The notes under the pieces: model-generated | The model's input: only the letters and a program-made list of their open reading frames with translations | Database searches by the model: none | What the model was told of the DNA's origin: nothing | Assembly: GCF_000702665.1 (NCBI RefSeq) | Contig: NZ_JNJA01000001.1 | Span: 186,001 to 250,000 of the forward strand | DNA from: Solidesulfovibrio alcoholivorans DSM 5433 | GTDB lineage: Bacteria > Desulfobacterota > Desulfovibrionia > Desulfovibrionales > Desulfovibrionaceae | Direction of reading: 5' to 3' | Length of the DNA stretch: 64,000 nt | Made by a program: the position numbers and the translations under genes | Part shown: piece by piece, positions 35,030 to 43,375 of the stretch | Position numbering within the stretch: the stretch's first letter is position 1 | Layout: each line of letters starts with the position of its first letter

Positions 35030-35446
35030 ATGTCCTCACTGGAACACAAGCGCGCCAAGAAATCCTTCTGGCTCTCCGCGACCAAGGAGCAGGCCAAGGA
35101 CACGGGCATGGCGCTCGTCCTGATCGCGCTCATCGTTTTTTTCGCCACCCGGGAGATCCGCTACGCGACCATCGCCACCGCGCTGCTGCTCCTGGACATG
35201 ATCGCGCCGGCGCTGTTCAAGCCGGCGGCCAAGCTGTGGTTCGGCCTGTCCCAAGTCCTCGGCACGGTCATGTCCAAGGTCATGCTTTCGCTCATCTTCT
35301 ATCTGGTGCTTTCGCCCATGGGCGTGTTGCGCTCGCTTTTCGGCAAGGACCCCATGCGCGTGCGCCAATTCAAGAAAGGCGGGGACTCCGTGTTCCGCGT
35401 CCGGGACCACCGGTTCGTGGCCGCGGACATCGAACAGCCGTTCTGA
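35030..35446 (+). CDS. SxtJ-like small membrane protein
   Basis: 138 residues with two or three membrane helices (about 25-43, 45-62 and 82-105) and a basic, soluble C-terminus (DPMRVRQFKKGGDSVFRVRDHRF). The overall pattern and its place just before a SxtK-like and a carbamoyltransferase gene match the SxtJ family. The family name comes from saxitoxin clusters, but such trios are widespread and do not imply toxin production; function is unknown, perhaps membrane association of the carbamoyltransferase. The ATG is preceded by CCGGAG. A longer in-frame ORF starts at 34901 without supporting homology. Confidence 0.75.
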   Translation: MSSLEHKRAKKSFWLSATKEQAKDTGMALVLIALIVFFATREIRYATIATALLLLDMIAPALFKPAAKLWFGLSQVLGTVMSKVMLSLIFYLVLSPMGVLRSLFGKDPMRVRQFKKGGDSVFRVRDHRFVAADIEQPF

Positions 35447-35631
35447 CCTGACCCGCGCGAAACGGGACAGGCGAAGCGCCCGCCATTGGCCTTGCGGGCG
35501 TATTGCAGTATCGTGCGCCCGCTTCACGGGCGCAGGGCGCATCACGCCCTGGAAGGCGGCGCCGACGCCGCCCCAACATCGCCGATCCGCCGCCGCGCAT
35601 GCGGCCGGCCGATTTCCCTTACGGAGGAACC

Positions 35632-35781
35632 ATGGAATTTTTACGCGAACTCTGGGGCTTTCTGCGGGTCAGGAAAAAATTCTGGCTGCTGCCCATCATC
35701 CTCGTGCTGTTGCTTTTCGGCGTCCTGGTGGTCCTGACCAGCGGCACGGCCGTTGCGCCCTTCATCTATACGCTCTTTTAG
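35632..35781 (+). CDS. SxtK-like single-helix small membrane protein (DUF5989 type)
   Basis: 49 residues with one membrane helix (about 17-40) and a basic N-terminal flank (FLRVRKKFW). ACGGAGGAACC precedes the ATG. This tiny protein is typically sandwiched between the SxtJ-like and carbamoyltransferase genes, as here (186 bp and 12 bp gaps). It was too short for confident recognition alone, but context and sequence agree. Function unknown. Confidence 0.78.
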   Translation: MEFLRELWGFLRVRKKFWLLPIILVLLLFGVLVVLTSGTAVAPFIYTLF

Positions 35782-35793
35782 CCGGACGCGCCC

Positions 35794-37659
35794 ATGGCCG
35801 AATACATCCTGGGGATATCCGCCTACTACCACGACAGCGCGGCCGCGCTTTTGCGCGACGGCGAGATCGTGGCCGCCGCCCACGAGGAACGCTTCACCCG
35901 CAAGAAGCATGATGCGTCGTTTCCCGAGCACGCCGCACGCTACGTGCTGGAGGAAGCCGGCATCGGCTTGCCCGAACTGGCGTCCGTCGCCTTTTACGAC
36001 AAGCCCTACCTCAAGTTCGAGCGGCTCATGGAAACCTACCACGGCTTCGCCCCGCGCGGCGTGGTCAGTTTCCTGTCCGCCATGCCGGTGTGGATCAAGG
36101 AAAAGCTCTTCATGAAAAAGATGCTGCGCGAGGAACTGGCCAAGCTCGGCCAGGGCAAGCCGCGCATCCTTTTTCCCGAGCACCACCTCTCCCACGCCGC
36201 CTCGGCCTTCTACCCCTCGCCCTTCGACGCCGCCGCCATCCTGACCATCGACGGCGTGGGCGAATGGTCCACCACGACCATCGGCGTGGGGCGCGGCAAG
36301 GACATCACCTTCCTGCGCGAGCTGGACTTCCCGCACTCGCTGGGCCTGCTCTACTCCGCCTTCACCTACTACTGCGGCTTCAAGGTCAATTCCGGCGAAT
36401 ACAAGCTCATGGGCCTGGCCCCCTACGGCATCGACGGCTCCGAGCGCGTGGAGACCTACAAGGCCAAGATCCTCGACGAACTGGTCGACCTGCGCCCGGA
36501 CGGCTCCCTGCTCCTCAACATGGCCTACTTCGACTACGCCACGGGCCTGACCATGTGCCGCGACGCGAAGTTCGAGGCGCTTTTCGGCCTGCCCAAACGT
36601 GCCGCCGAGTCCGAGCTCGCCCAGGAGCACATGGACATGGCGCTGGCCATCCAGCAGGTGACCGAAGATGTGGTCATGCGCCTGGCGCGCACGGCGCGGG
36701 AATTAAGCGGCGAGAAATACCTCGTCATGGCCGGCGGCGTGGCGCTCAACTGCGTGGCCAACGGCAAGCTGCTGCGCTCGGGTGTCTTTGACGACATCTG
36801 GATCCAGCCGGCCGCGGGCGACGCCGGCGGCGCGCTCGGCGCGGCGCTCGCCGCCTGGCACGTGCGCGGCGGCAACGAACGCACGCCCCTGCCCGCAGGC
36901 GCGGCCGACCGCATGGCCGGCTCCTACCTCGGCCCGGAATTCACCCGCCGCGATGCCTTGCGCGTGGCTTCGCGCAACGAAGCGCCCTGCACGCCGTACG
37001 ACGACTTCGACGCCCTGTGCGCCACGGTCGCCGACCTGCTGGCCGACGGCAAGGTCGTGGGCTGGTTCCAGGGCCGCATGGAATACGGCCCCCGGGCGCT
37101 TGGCGACCGCAGCATCCTGGGCGACCCGCGAAACCCGGAGATGCAGAAAAAGCTCAACCTCAAGATCAAATACCGCGAGGGCTTCCGGCCCTTCGCCCCG
37201 TCGGTGCTGGCCGAGGCCGTCTCGGAGTGCTTCGAGCAGGACCGGCCCTCGCCCTACATGCTGCTCGTGGCCCCGGTTGCCGAGAAACTGCGCCGCGCCC
37301 TGCCCGAGGGCTACTGGCAGATGCCCATGTTCGAGCGCCTCTACGTGCCGCGTTCCGAGCTGCCGGCCATCACCCACGTGGACTTCTCCGCGCGCATCCA
37401 GACCGTGCACGAGCGGACCAACCCGCGCTACCACAAGCTCATCAAGACGTTTCACGCCCGCCACGGCTGCCCGGTGGTGGTCAACACGAGCTTCAACGTG
37501 CGCGGCGAACCCATCGTCTGCACCCCGGCCGACGCCTACCGCTGCTTCATGCGCACGGAGATGGACTACCTGGTCATCGGCGATTGCCTGTTCAACAAGG
37601 AAAACCAGCCCGAATACGCCGACGCCGGCGACTGGCGCAACGAATACGAGCTGGATTAG
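35794..37659 (+). CDS. NodU/SxtI-family carbamoyltransferase
   Basis: 621 residues. The N-terminal domain contains ISAYYHDSAAAL, EERFTRKKHD, HHLSHAASAFYPSPF, TIDGVGEWSTT and EYKLMGLAPYG; the C-terminal YrdC-like domain contains FQGRMEYGPRALGDRSIL and VVNTSFNVRGEPIVCTP. This is the O-carbamoyltransferase family (NodU, CmcH, TobZ, SxtI), which transfers carbamoyl from carbamoyl phosphate via carbamoyladenylate to a hydroxyl group, usually of a sugar or natural product. The acceptor is unknown; the surface-glycan genes 8 kb away are possible but unlinked. A good rho-independent terminator follows at 37684. Confidence 0.94.
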   Translation: MAEYILGISAYYHDSAAALLRDGEIVAAAHEERFTRKKHDASFPEHAARYVLEEAGIGLPELASVAFYDKPYLKFERLMETYHGFAPRGVVSFLSAMPVWIKEKLFMKKMLREELAKLGQGKPRILFPEHHLSHAASAFYPSPFDAAAILTIDGVGEWSTTTIGVGRGKDITFLRELDFPHSLGLLYSAFTYYCGFKVNSGEYKLMGLAPYGIDGSERVETYKAKILDELVDLRPDGSLLLNMAYFDYATGLTMCRDAKFEALFGLPKRAAESELAQEHMDMALAIQQVTEDVVMRLARTARELSGEKYLVMAGGVALNCVANGKLLRSGVFDDIWIQPAAGDAGGALGAALAAWHVRGGNERTPLPAGAADRMAGSYLGPEFTRRDALRVASRNEAPCTPYDDFDALCATVADLLADGKVVGWFQGRMEYGPRALGDRSILGDPRNPEMQKKLNLKIKYREGFRPFAPSVLAEAVSECFEQDRPSPYMLLVAPVAEKLRRALPEGYWQMPMFERLYVPRSELPAITHVDFSARIQTVHERTNPRYHKLIKTFHARHGCPVVVNTSFNVRGEPIVCTPADAYRCFMRTEMDYLVIGDCLFNKENQPEYADAGDWRNEYELD

Positions 37660-37683
37660 GCCGCTTGCGGCAAGACATCCGGG

Positions 37684-37716
37684 AAACGCCGTCCGCAAGG
37701 GCGGCGTTTCTTTTTG
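37684..37716 (+). terminator. Rho-independent terminator after the carbamoyltransferase gene
   Basis: AAACGCCG ... CGGCGTTT stem (8 bp) with a 10-nt loop, followed by CTTTTT. Ends the SxtJ-SxtK-carbamoyltransferase transcript. Confidence 0.88.
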
Positions 37717-37831
37717 GTGTCGCGAACCGGCCTTGCCCACTGCGCCGGGACATGCAAAAAGAAATCCTCCGGTTTACGAGGTGCGCCATGGACGCCGAAC
37801 ATACGGACGGCATCGTACGGGACGGCAACAG

Positions 37832-37845
37832 GGGGACTGGTCCCC
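37832..37845. promoter_or_regulatory. Palindrome upstream of the small secreted protein gene
   Basis: GGGGACTGGTCCCC, six-base arms around TG. Position 66 bp before the start codon suits an operator or leader hairpin. No factor is identified. Confidence 0.35.
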
Positions 37846-37910
37846 TAAAGGAATGCGGGAGCGCGACGAAAAGGCGCGTATGGGCGGTTCAGGCCGCCGG
37901 GGAGGGTTGC

Positions 37911-38300
37911 ATGAAACGGCTGGCGATGCTCGTGCTGGCGTGCGTGTTGCTCGGCGTGCCACCGCTTACGCGGCCGGCGGCCGCATTCGACGAACAGGCC
38001 GTGCTGGTCTGCTCGTTTCGACGCGCCCTGGCGATACTGACCTGCAAGACGCCGGACAAGTACAGCTTCGTCGGCGTGCGCGAGGGCGTCTATATCTTCA
38101 ACAGCTTTTTCGGCAAGGAATTCGCGGAATTCTACGTCCAGATCAATGGCGACCTCGCCGTCTTCACCAGCCGCGTCTGGCACGGCCGCATGCCCTCGGG
38201 CCGCATCGTCAAGGACTACAACGGCGGCTGCGTCAACGTGCTCGTGGACGTCATCCCCTGCTCGCGCTTCACCTCGGCGCGCTGCTGCGGCAGCCAGTAG
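37911..38300 (+). CDS. Small secreted Cys-rich protein, unknown function
   Basis: 129 residues with a signal peptide cleaved after about AAAF (residue 25). The mature part has seven cysteines, including the closing CCGSQ, and aromatic beta-like segments (GVYIFNSFFGKEFAEFYVQ). GGAGGG lies 4 bp before the ATG. An upstream in-frame ATG at 37788 would add 41 residues and bury the signal peptide, so it is rejected. Not recognised. A GGGGACTGGTCCCC palindrome (37832-37845) lies upstream. Confidence 0.72.
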   Translation: MKRLAMLVLACVLLGVPPLTRPAAAFDEQAVLVCSFRRALAILTCKTPDKYSFVGVREGVYIFNSFFGKEFAEFYVQINGDLAVFTSRVWHGRMPSGRIVKDYNGGCVNVLVDVIPCSRFTSARCCGSQ

Positions 38301-38312
38301 CGCGCCGGCGCG

Positions 38313-40154
38313 TCACCGCGACCGCGGCGACGCCGCCCTGGCCCGAGAGAGGAGTTCCAGCGCCAGGGCGTAGCGATTAAACGGCGGGATGACGTACATG
38401 CCGGCGAAATGCGGCAGCGCGTATTCCATGAGCTCCCAGGCGATCTCGAGGCCCTCCTGCGCCTGCCCGTCCCCGGCCTCGCGCAGCCGCGCGAACACGG
38501 GTTCCGGGATGGTGATGCCCGGGAACTCGTTGTGCAGAAACTCCGCGTTGCGCAGGCTCACCAGCGGCATGATGCCGAGGAAAATCGGCTGCGCCACGTC
38601 CTTGACGGCCGCGATCACCTCGTCGACCTTTTCCTTCGAATAGACCGGCTGCGTCAGGAAGTAGCGCGCGCCGAGCGCCGCCTTGCGGGAAAGGCGCTTG
38701 ACCTGCATGGCGAGGTTGCGGGTGTTGGGATTAAACGCCGCGCCGATGCAGAAATTCGCCGCCGCGCGCATATCCTGGCCATGGGCGTTGCGGCCCTGGC
38801 GGAAGCTCTCGAGCAGGGCGATCAGCTCGAAGGAGCGCACGTCGAACACCCCGGACAGGCGCTCCTCGCCGCCCGTGGACGGCGGATCGCCCGTGACGGC
38901 CAGGACGTTGTCCAGCCCGAGGCAGGATAGGCCCATGATCGTGGACTGCATGCCGATGAGGTTGCGGTCGCGGCCGGTCAGGTGGACGATGACCTCGACA
39001 TTCGAGCGCGCGCGGATGCGCTGGGCCAGGGCGATGTTGGACAGGCGCGGCGCGGCCAGGGGATTTTCCGCGAGCGTAATGGCGTCCACGCCGGCCCGGG
39101 CCAGGGCGTCCGCGCCCTCGAGCACGGCGGCGACGTCCAGGTGCTTGGGCGGATCGAGCTCCACCAGGAACAGCGGCCGCCCGCTGCCGAGCCTGGCGGC
39201 AAAGCCCGTGGCCGTTTCCTCTTCCTCGCGCGGCTGCGCCACGGAGACGGCCTGCGCCGCGGCAGGGGACGTCGCGCCGGGTCCCGCGCCCTTGCCGGCG
39301 GCGAGCAGCCGGTGCAGGGCGCGGATGTGCTCCGGCCCGGTGCCGCAGCAGCCGCCGAGCAGGCGAGCGCCGCTTTGCGCGCACTCTACGAGCATGTCCG
39401 CGAAATATTCCGGCGAGGACGGATAGACGAGCCTGTCGCCCCGGCGTTCCGGGAATCCGGCGTTGGGAAAAACCGAAACCGGCCCTTCCAGGGGGCCGGC
39501 CGCGCGCAGCATGTCGCGGGCGCCTTGCGGCCCCATGCCGCAGTTGAGGCCGACGATGTCCGCGCCCTCCTCGCGCAGCAGGCGAAAACAGGCGGCGATG
39601 TCGCGCCCGCCGAGGTCCGAGCCTGCCGCGCCGAACACCATCTGCGCGGCGACCGGCAGGGGCGTCGCGGCCTTGACCGCACCGAGGGCGATGCGCAGGA
39701 GCTCGAGATCGGCGAAGGTTTCGAGGATGAGCAGGTCCGCGCCCCCCTCGGCCAGGGCCTGCGCCTGTTCCGCGTAGAGCGCGGCCACGGCGTCCCGGTC
39801 CCACTCCGCCTCGTCCTCGAGCCGGCCGACCGGCCCCATCGCGCCCGCAACAAAGGCCCGCGACCCGGCGCAGGCGCGGGCGAGCAGCGCGCCCTGGCGG
39901 TTGATCTCCCGCGTCCTGTCCGCCTGGTTGCAGCGCGCGAGCTTCCTGCGGTTGGCCCCGAACGTGTTGGTCTCGATGACTTCCGCGCCGGCGGCCAGGT
40001 ACGCCTGGTGGATGGCGCGCACGGCATCGGGCGCTTCGATGTTGCAGATGTCGAGGCAGGGCGTGGCAAGACCCCGGGCCGCAAGCTGCGACCCCATCGC
40101 GCCGTCGGCCAGCACCGGCCTTGCGGCAAGCACGTCGAGAATATTGTGTCGCAT
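38313..40154 (-). CDS. Bifunctional homocysteine S-methyltransferase / methylenetetrahydrofolate reductase
   Basis: 613 residues. Residues 1-300 form a Hcy-binding methyltransferase barrel (ADGAMGSQLAARG, ETNTFGANRRKL) with zinc ligands in GLNCGMG and GGCCGTGPEHI. After a 30-residue linker, residues about 325-613 form a MetF-type flavin TIM barrel (FLVELDPPKHLDV, GLDNVLAVTGDPPSTGG, RYFLTQPVYSKEKVDE). This fusion (YitJ-like) makes 5-methyl-THF and/or methylates homocysteine for methionine synthesis. No B12-binding or pterin domain of MetH is present. No riboswitch is visible upstream. AAGGA precedes the ATG at 40154. Confidence 0.92.
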   Translation of the reverse strand: MRHNILDVLAARPVLADGAMGSQLAARGLATPCLDICNIEAPDAVRAIHQAYLAAGAEVIETNTFGANRRKLARCNQADRTREINRQGALLARACAGSRAFVAGAMGPVGRLEDEAEWDRDAVAALYAEQAQALAEGGADLLILETFADLELLRIALGAVKAATPLPVAAQMVFGAAGSDLGGRDIAACFRLLREEGADIVGLNCGMGPQGARDMLRAAGPLEGPVSVFPNAGFPERRGDRLVYPSSPEYFADMLVECAQSGARLLGGCCGTGPEHIRALHRLLAAGKGAGPGATSPAAAQAVSVAQPREEEETATGFAARLGSGRPLFLVELDPPKHLDVAAVLEGADALARAGVDAITLAENPLAAPRLSNIALAQRIRARSNVEVIVHLTGRDRNLIGMQSTIMGLSCLGLDNVLAVTGDPPSTGGEERLSGVFDVRSFELIALLESFRQGRNAHGQDMRAAANFCIGAAFNPNTRNLAMQVKRLSRKAALGARYFLTQPVYSKEKVDEVIAAVKDVAQPIFLGIMPLVSLRNAEFLHNEFPGITIPEPVFARLREAGDGQAQEGLEIAWELMEYALPHFAGMYVIPPFNRYALALELLSRARAASPRSR

Positions 40155-40204
40155 GGGGGATTCCTTCAGGGATTGCGCGAGGATTTCCCGCCGCCTGCCG
40201 GCCG

Positions 40205-40525
40205 TTACAGGCGGCGCAGCCAGAGAACGAGGCCGCACAGGGCCACGGCCGGATACAGCGGCCAGAGCACGTCCGCGAGCTGGCAGACCACGGCGGCCCC
40301 GGCCAGGAGCAGGGCCAGGACGCTGGCCTCGACATAGGGTCCGAGCCCCCGGCCGGGCCGGGCCCAGCCCTGGAAATCGAGCAGCCGCGGCCTTTCCGTA
40401 CGTCCGTCCGGGCCGTCCCCGGCGTCGTTTTCGCCGGCCTGGCGGTCGGATTGCAGCTTGTGCCCGCAGACAGGGCAAAAGCGTGTGGCGTCGGGGCTCT
40501 GGGCCCCGCATTTGTTGCAGCGCAT
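40205..40525 (-). CDS. Small zinc-ribbon membrane protein
   Basis: 106 residues. An N-terminal zinc ribbon (CNKCGAQSPDATRFCPVCG) is followed by a polar linker and two membrane helices near the C-terminus (about 60-82 and 84-103). The start ATG immediately precedes the ribbon. Zinc-ribbon/membrane proteins of this type are common and without a known function. It is divergent from the ferredoxin gene and 50 bp upstream of the methyltransferase gene on the same strand. Confidence 0.75.
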   Translation of the reverse strand: MRCNKCGAQSPDATRFCPVCGHKLQSDRQAGENDAGDGPDGRTERPRLLDFQGWARPGRGLGPYVEASVLALLLAGAAVVCQLADVLWPLYPAVALCGLVLWLRRL

Positions 40526-40611
40526 GCTTACGTTTCGCTCCGGCGTTGACAAGCCAGGGGCGAACCATAGATGGAAAGAGGCTCGACCGCCACCGAAACC
40601 GAGGACCACCT

Positions 40612-40809
40612 ATGGAGACGCCCCTGCACGCCTACAGTGTCAATCCCGTCTGCTGCAACGGCTGCGGCGCTTGCGCCAGCATGCTCCCGGAACTGTTCGC
40701 CATGGACGAGGTCGCGGAAAAGCCCGTGGTCCTGCTCGCCGAGGCCCCGGCCGCGGACATCGAGCGGGCCATGGCCTTCTGCCCCCACGACTGCATCGAA
40801 ATGGACTAG
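40612..40809 (+). CDS. Ferredoxin (single cluster)
   Basis: 65 residues. Cys at 15, 18 and 21 and a distant C57 followed by Pro (FCPHDC) ligate one [4Fe-4S] cluster, the arrangement of Desulfovibrio ferredoxin I/II type mono-cluster proteins; C14 and C61 are extra cysteines. It is highly acidic. A soluble cytoplasmic electron carrier, perhaps for pyruvate:ferredoxin oxidoreductase or NrdG/NrdJ-linked reductases. It is convergent with nrdJ, ending 47 bp from it. An older, longer frame upstream is an antisense shadow. Confidence 0.88.
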   Translation: METPLHAYSVNPVCCNGCGACASMLPELFAMDEVAEKPVVLLAEAPAADIERAMAFCPHDCIEMD

Positions 40810-40856
40810 GCCGCCGAAAGCGGCCGTCCCGGGACGCGCCCGCCCGCCGTGCGGCA

Positions 40857-43088
40857 TCAGCCGCACTTGGTGTAGCCGCAGGCCTTGCACACGTGGCAGC
40901 CTTCCTCGAAGGTCAGCTCCCCGCCGCAGTCCGGGCATTGGGCATGGCCCAGGTTGCCGGTGTCGTCGAGGACCTTGCGGCCTTGCAAATAGCGGTTTTC
41001 CAGTACCCAGGACACGGCGTCCGGGATGGAGAGCAGCAGGCCCTTTTTCTGAAATACCGGGTTTTCGCCGCCGATGCCCTTGAGCTGGCCCACGATGTCG
41101 GCCACGTTCACGCCCGAGCGCAGGGCCAGCGACACCAGTCGGCCGATGGCTTCGGCCTTGGCCGTGACCGAGCGGCCGGACTTGCCGATGGTGGCGAAGA
41201 CCTCGAACGGCTTGCCGTCCACCTCGTTGACCGTGAGGTAGAGTTCCCCCAGCCCTGTTTTGACCTTCTGGGTGAAGCCGAACACGATGTCCGGCCGCAC
41301 GCGCACCTTGCTTTGCGGCTTGGCCGGATCGGCCGGCGCGCCGTCGCCCGTGCACAGCACCTGATTCGACTTGCAGCCGTCGCGGTAGACCGTCACGCCC
41401 TTGCAGCCGAGCTCGTAAGCCAGCCAGTAGATCTCCCGGATGTCTTCCTTGGTCGCGGCGCCTGGCAGGTTGACGGTCTTCGACACGGCGTTGTCGGTGT
41501 ATTTCTGGAAGGCGGCCTGCATCTTGAGGTGCCAGACCGGCTCGATGTCCATGGCCGTGACGAAGACCTCGCGCAGTTCCTCGGGCAGCATGCCGATGTG
41601 CGCGATGGAGCCCTTGCGCGTGACCTCCTCCATGAGGCTTTCGGAGTAGGCCCCGGCCGTCTTCATGGCCGCGACGAAATGGGGATTGGCCTCCACGAGC
41701 TTTTCGCCGTCCATGACGTGGCGCGAGAACGCCAGGGCGAAAAGCGGCTCGATGCCCGACGAGCAGCCAGCGATGATGGAGAGCGTGCCCGTGGGGGCGA
41801 TGGTGGTGGTGGTGGCGTTGCGGTAGGGCCCGAGGTTGCGCTTGCCGAAGACCGATTCCGCGTAGGCCGGGAAGGGGCCGCGTTCGGCGGCCAGGGTCTT
41901 GGAGGCGGAACGGGCCTCGGCCTGGATGGTTTCCATGATCTTCTCGGCCAGACCCAGGGCCTCGGTACTGTCGTAGGGGATGCCGAGCAGGAACAGCAGG
42001 TCGGCGAACCCCATGAGGCCCAGCCCGATCTTACGGTTGGCGTGGACCATCTTGGTGATCTGGTCGAGCGGATAGCGCGAGGCGTCGATGACGTTGTCGA
42101 GGAAGCGCACGGCCAGATGCACGGTTTCGGCCAGCCCCTTCCAGTCGATGCCATCCGGGGCGTCGGGGGCATGAAACGCCGACAGGTTGACCGAGCCCAG
42201 GTTGCAGGCCTCGTAGGGCAGAAGCGGCTGCTCGCCGCAGGGATTGGTGGACTCGATGGCCCCCAGCGCCGGGGTGGGGTTGTCGCGGTTGATGCGGTCG
42301 ATGAACACGATTCCGGGATCGCCGGATTCCCAGGCCTTGCGCACGAGCAGCGCAAACACCTCGGCCGCGCTCTGCCTGCCGACGACCTTGCCGTCGCGGG
42401 GATCGATCAGGTCGTAGTCCTCGCCCTTTTCCACGGCCTGCATGAAGCGTTCGGTCAGCGCCACGGAGATGTTGAAATTCTGCAGCTCGTTTTCGCGTTC
42501 CTTGCAGGTGATGAATTCCAGGATGTCGGGATGGTCCACGCGCAGGATGCCCATGTTGGCGCCGCGCCGCGTGCCGCCCTGTTTGACCTGCTCGGTGGCG
42601 GTGTTGAAGATGCGCATGAACGACACCGGCCCCGAGGCCACGCCGCCGGTCGAGCCCACGCGGCTTTTCTTCGGACGCAGCCGGGAAAAGGAAAAGCCCG
42701 TGCCACCGCCGGACTTGTGAATCAGCGCCGCGAACTTCACGGCGTCGAAGATCTCCTCCATGGAATCGCCGACCGGGAGCACGAAGCAGGCGGCCAGCTG
42801 CCCGAGCGGCGCGCCGGCGTTCATGAGCGTGGGCGAGTTGGGCAGGAAGCGCATGCCGGTCATGAGGTCGTAGAACTTGCGGGCCAGGTCTTGCGGCGCA
42901 TACGGCGACTTGTCGTACTTGGCCTCCTCGGCGGCGATGGCGGCGGCCACGCGCCAGAACAGCACGCGCGCGTCCTCGACGGGCGCGCCTTCCGGGTCCT
43001 TTTGCAGGTAGCGCTTGGTCAGGACCACCTGGGCGTTGGCGTTGACAGGGACTTCGGGCAGGTCGGCGGGCATGGGCAGGCTTGTCAT
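40857..43088 (-). CDS. nrdJ: Adenosylcobalamin-dependent (class II) ribonucleotide reductase
   Basis: 743 residues. The catalytic barrel shows RFLPNSPTLMNAGAPLGQLAACF, NPCGEQPLLPYEACNLGSVNL (near residue 283), IGLGLMGFADLLF and TIAPTGTLSIIAGCSSGIEP, all typical of NrdJ. The C-terminal region has DGKPFEVFATIGKSG (the NrdJ-specific TSCPD-type domain) and ends in a zinc-ribbon-like CPDCGGELTFEEGCHVCKACG that resembles the shuttle-cysteine tail. It makes dNTPs using B12. It lies 9.5 kb from the B12-riboswitch-controlled nrdD, its B12-independent counterpart. No riboswitch precedes nrdJ itself. Confidence 0.96.
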   Translation of the reverse strand: MTSLPMPADLPEVPVNANAQVVLTKRYLQKDPEGAPVEDARVLFWRVAAAIAAEEAKYDKSPYAPQDLARKFYDLMTGMRFLPNSPTLMNAGAPLGQLAACFVLPVGDSMEEIFDAVKFAALIHKSGGGTGFSFSRLRPKKSRVGSTGGVASGPVSFMRIFNTATEQVKQGGTRRGANMGILRVDHPDILEFITCKERENELQNFNISVALTERFMQAVEKGEDYDLIDPRDGKVVGRQSAAEVFALLVRKAWESGDPGIVFIDRINRDNPTPALGAIESTNPCGEQPLLPYEACNLGSVNLSAFHAPDAPDGIDWKGLAETVHLAVRFLDNVIDASRYPLDQITKMVHANRKIGLGLMGFADLLFLLGIPYDSTEALGLAEKIMETIQAEARSASKTLAAERGPFPAYAESVFGKRNLGPYRNATTTTIAPTGTLSIIAGCSSGIEPLFALAFSRHVMDGEKLVEANPHFVAAMKTAGAYSESLMEEVTRKGSIAHIGMLPEELREVFVTAMDIEPVWHLKMQAAFQKYTDNAVSKTVNLPGAATKEDIREIYWLAYELGCKGVTVYRDGCKSNQVLCTGDGAPADPAKPQSKVRVRPDIVFGFTQKVKTGLGELYLTVNEVDGKPFEVFATIGKSGRSVTAKAEAIGRLVSLALRSGVNVADIVGQLKGIGGENPVFQKKGLLLSIPDAVSWVLENRYLQGRKVLDDTGNLGHAQCPDCGGELTFEEGCHVCKACGYTKCG

Positions 43089-43375
43089 GGGCGGGTGTTC
43101 CTACGGTTGCGGTGTCGCAAAAAAAGGGCGGCCGCGGTTGCGGCTGCGGAATTGATCGTTCTATTTCAGACTGTTACGAAAACACGTGTCGTAAAAGCAG
43201 AAGGTCCCCAACAACACGGGAACCTACACCAGCTCGCCGGGAAAGGGAACCTCCGGCGACGCGCCGGGCCTGCGTGTCCCGGTCCGTTGGTTGCCACTGC
43301 CGCCTATTTGCGATAACGCAACGCCCAAGCCGTGTTTCGATGCGGCCAAATCTTCGCCGAACGGACCGGAGCGCC

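Noticed and set aside
35030..37659. A saxitoxin biosynthesis cluster.
   Set aside because: Only the sxtJ/sxtK/sxtI-like genes are present; there is no polyketide, amidinotransferase or tailoring gene. Related trios occur in many non-toxic bacteria.
37788..37910. An N-terminal extension of the small secreted protein from an in-frame ATG at 37788.
   Set aside because: It would place 41 residues before a clear signal peptide; the ATG at 37911 has a strong GGAGGG site.
40155..40204. A SAM or B12 riboswitch before the homocysteine methyltransferase gene.
   Set aside because: The 50 bp upstream are too short, and no conserved riboswitch segments are seen on this strand up to the zinc-ribbon gene.
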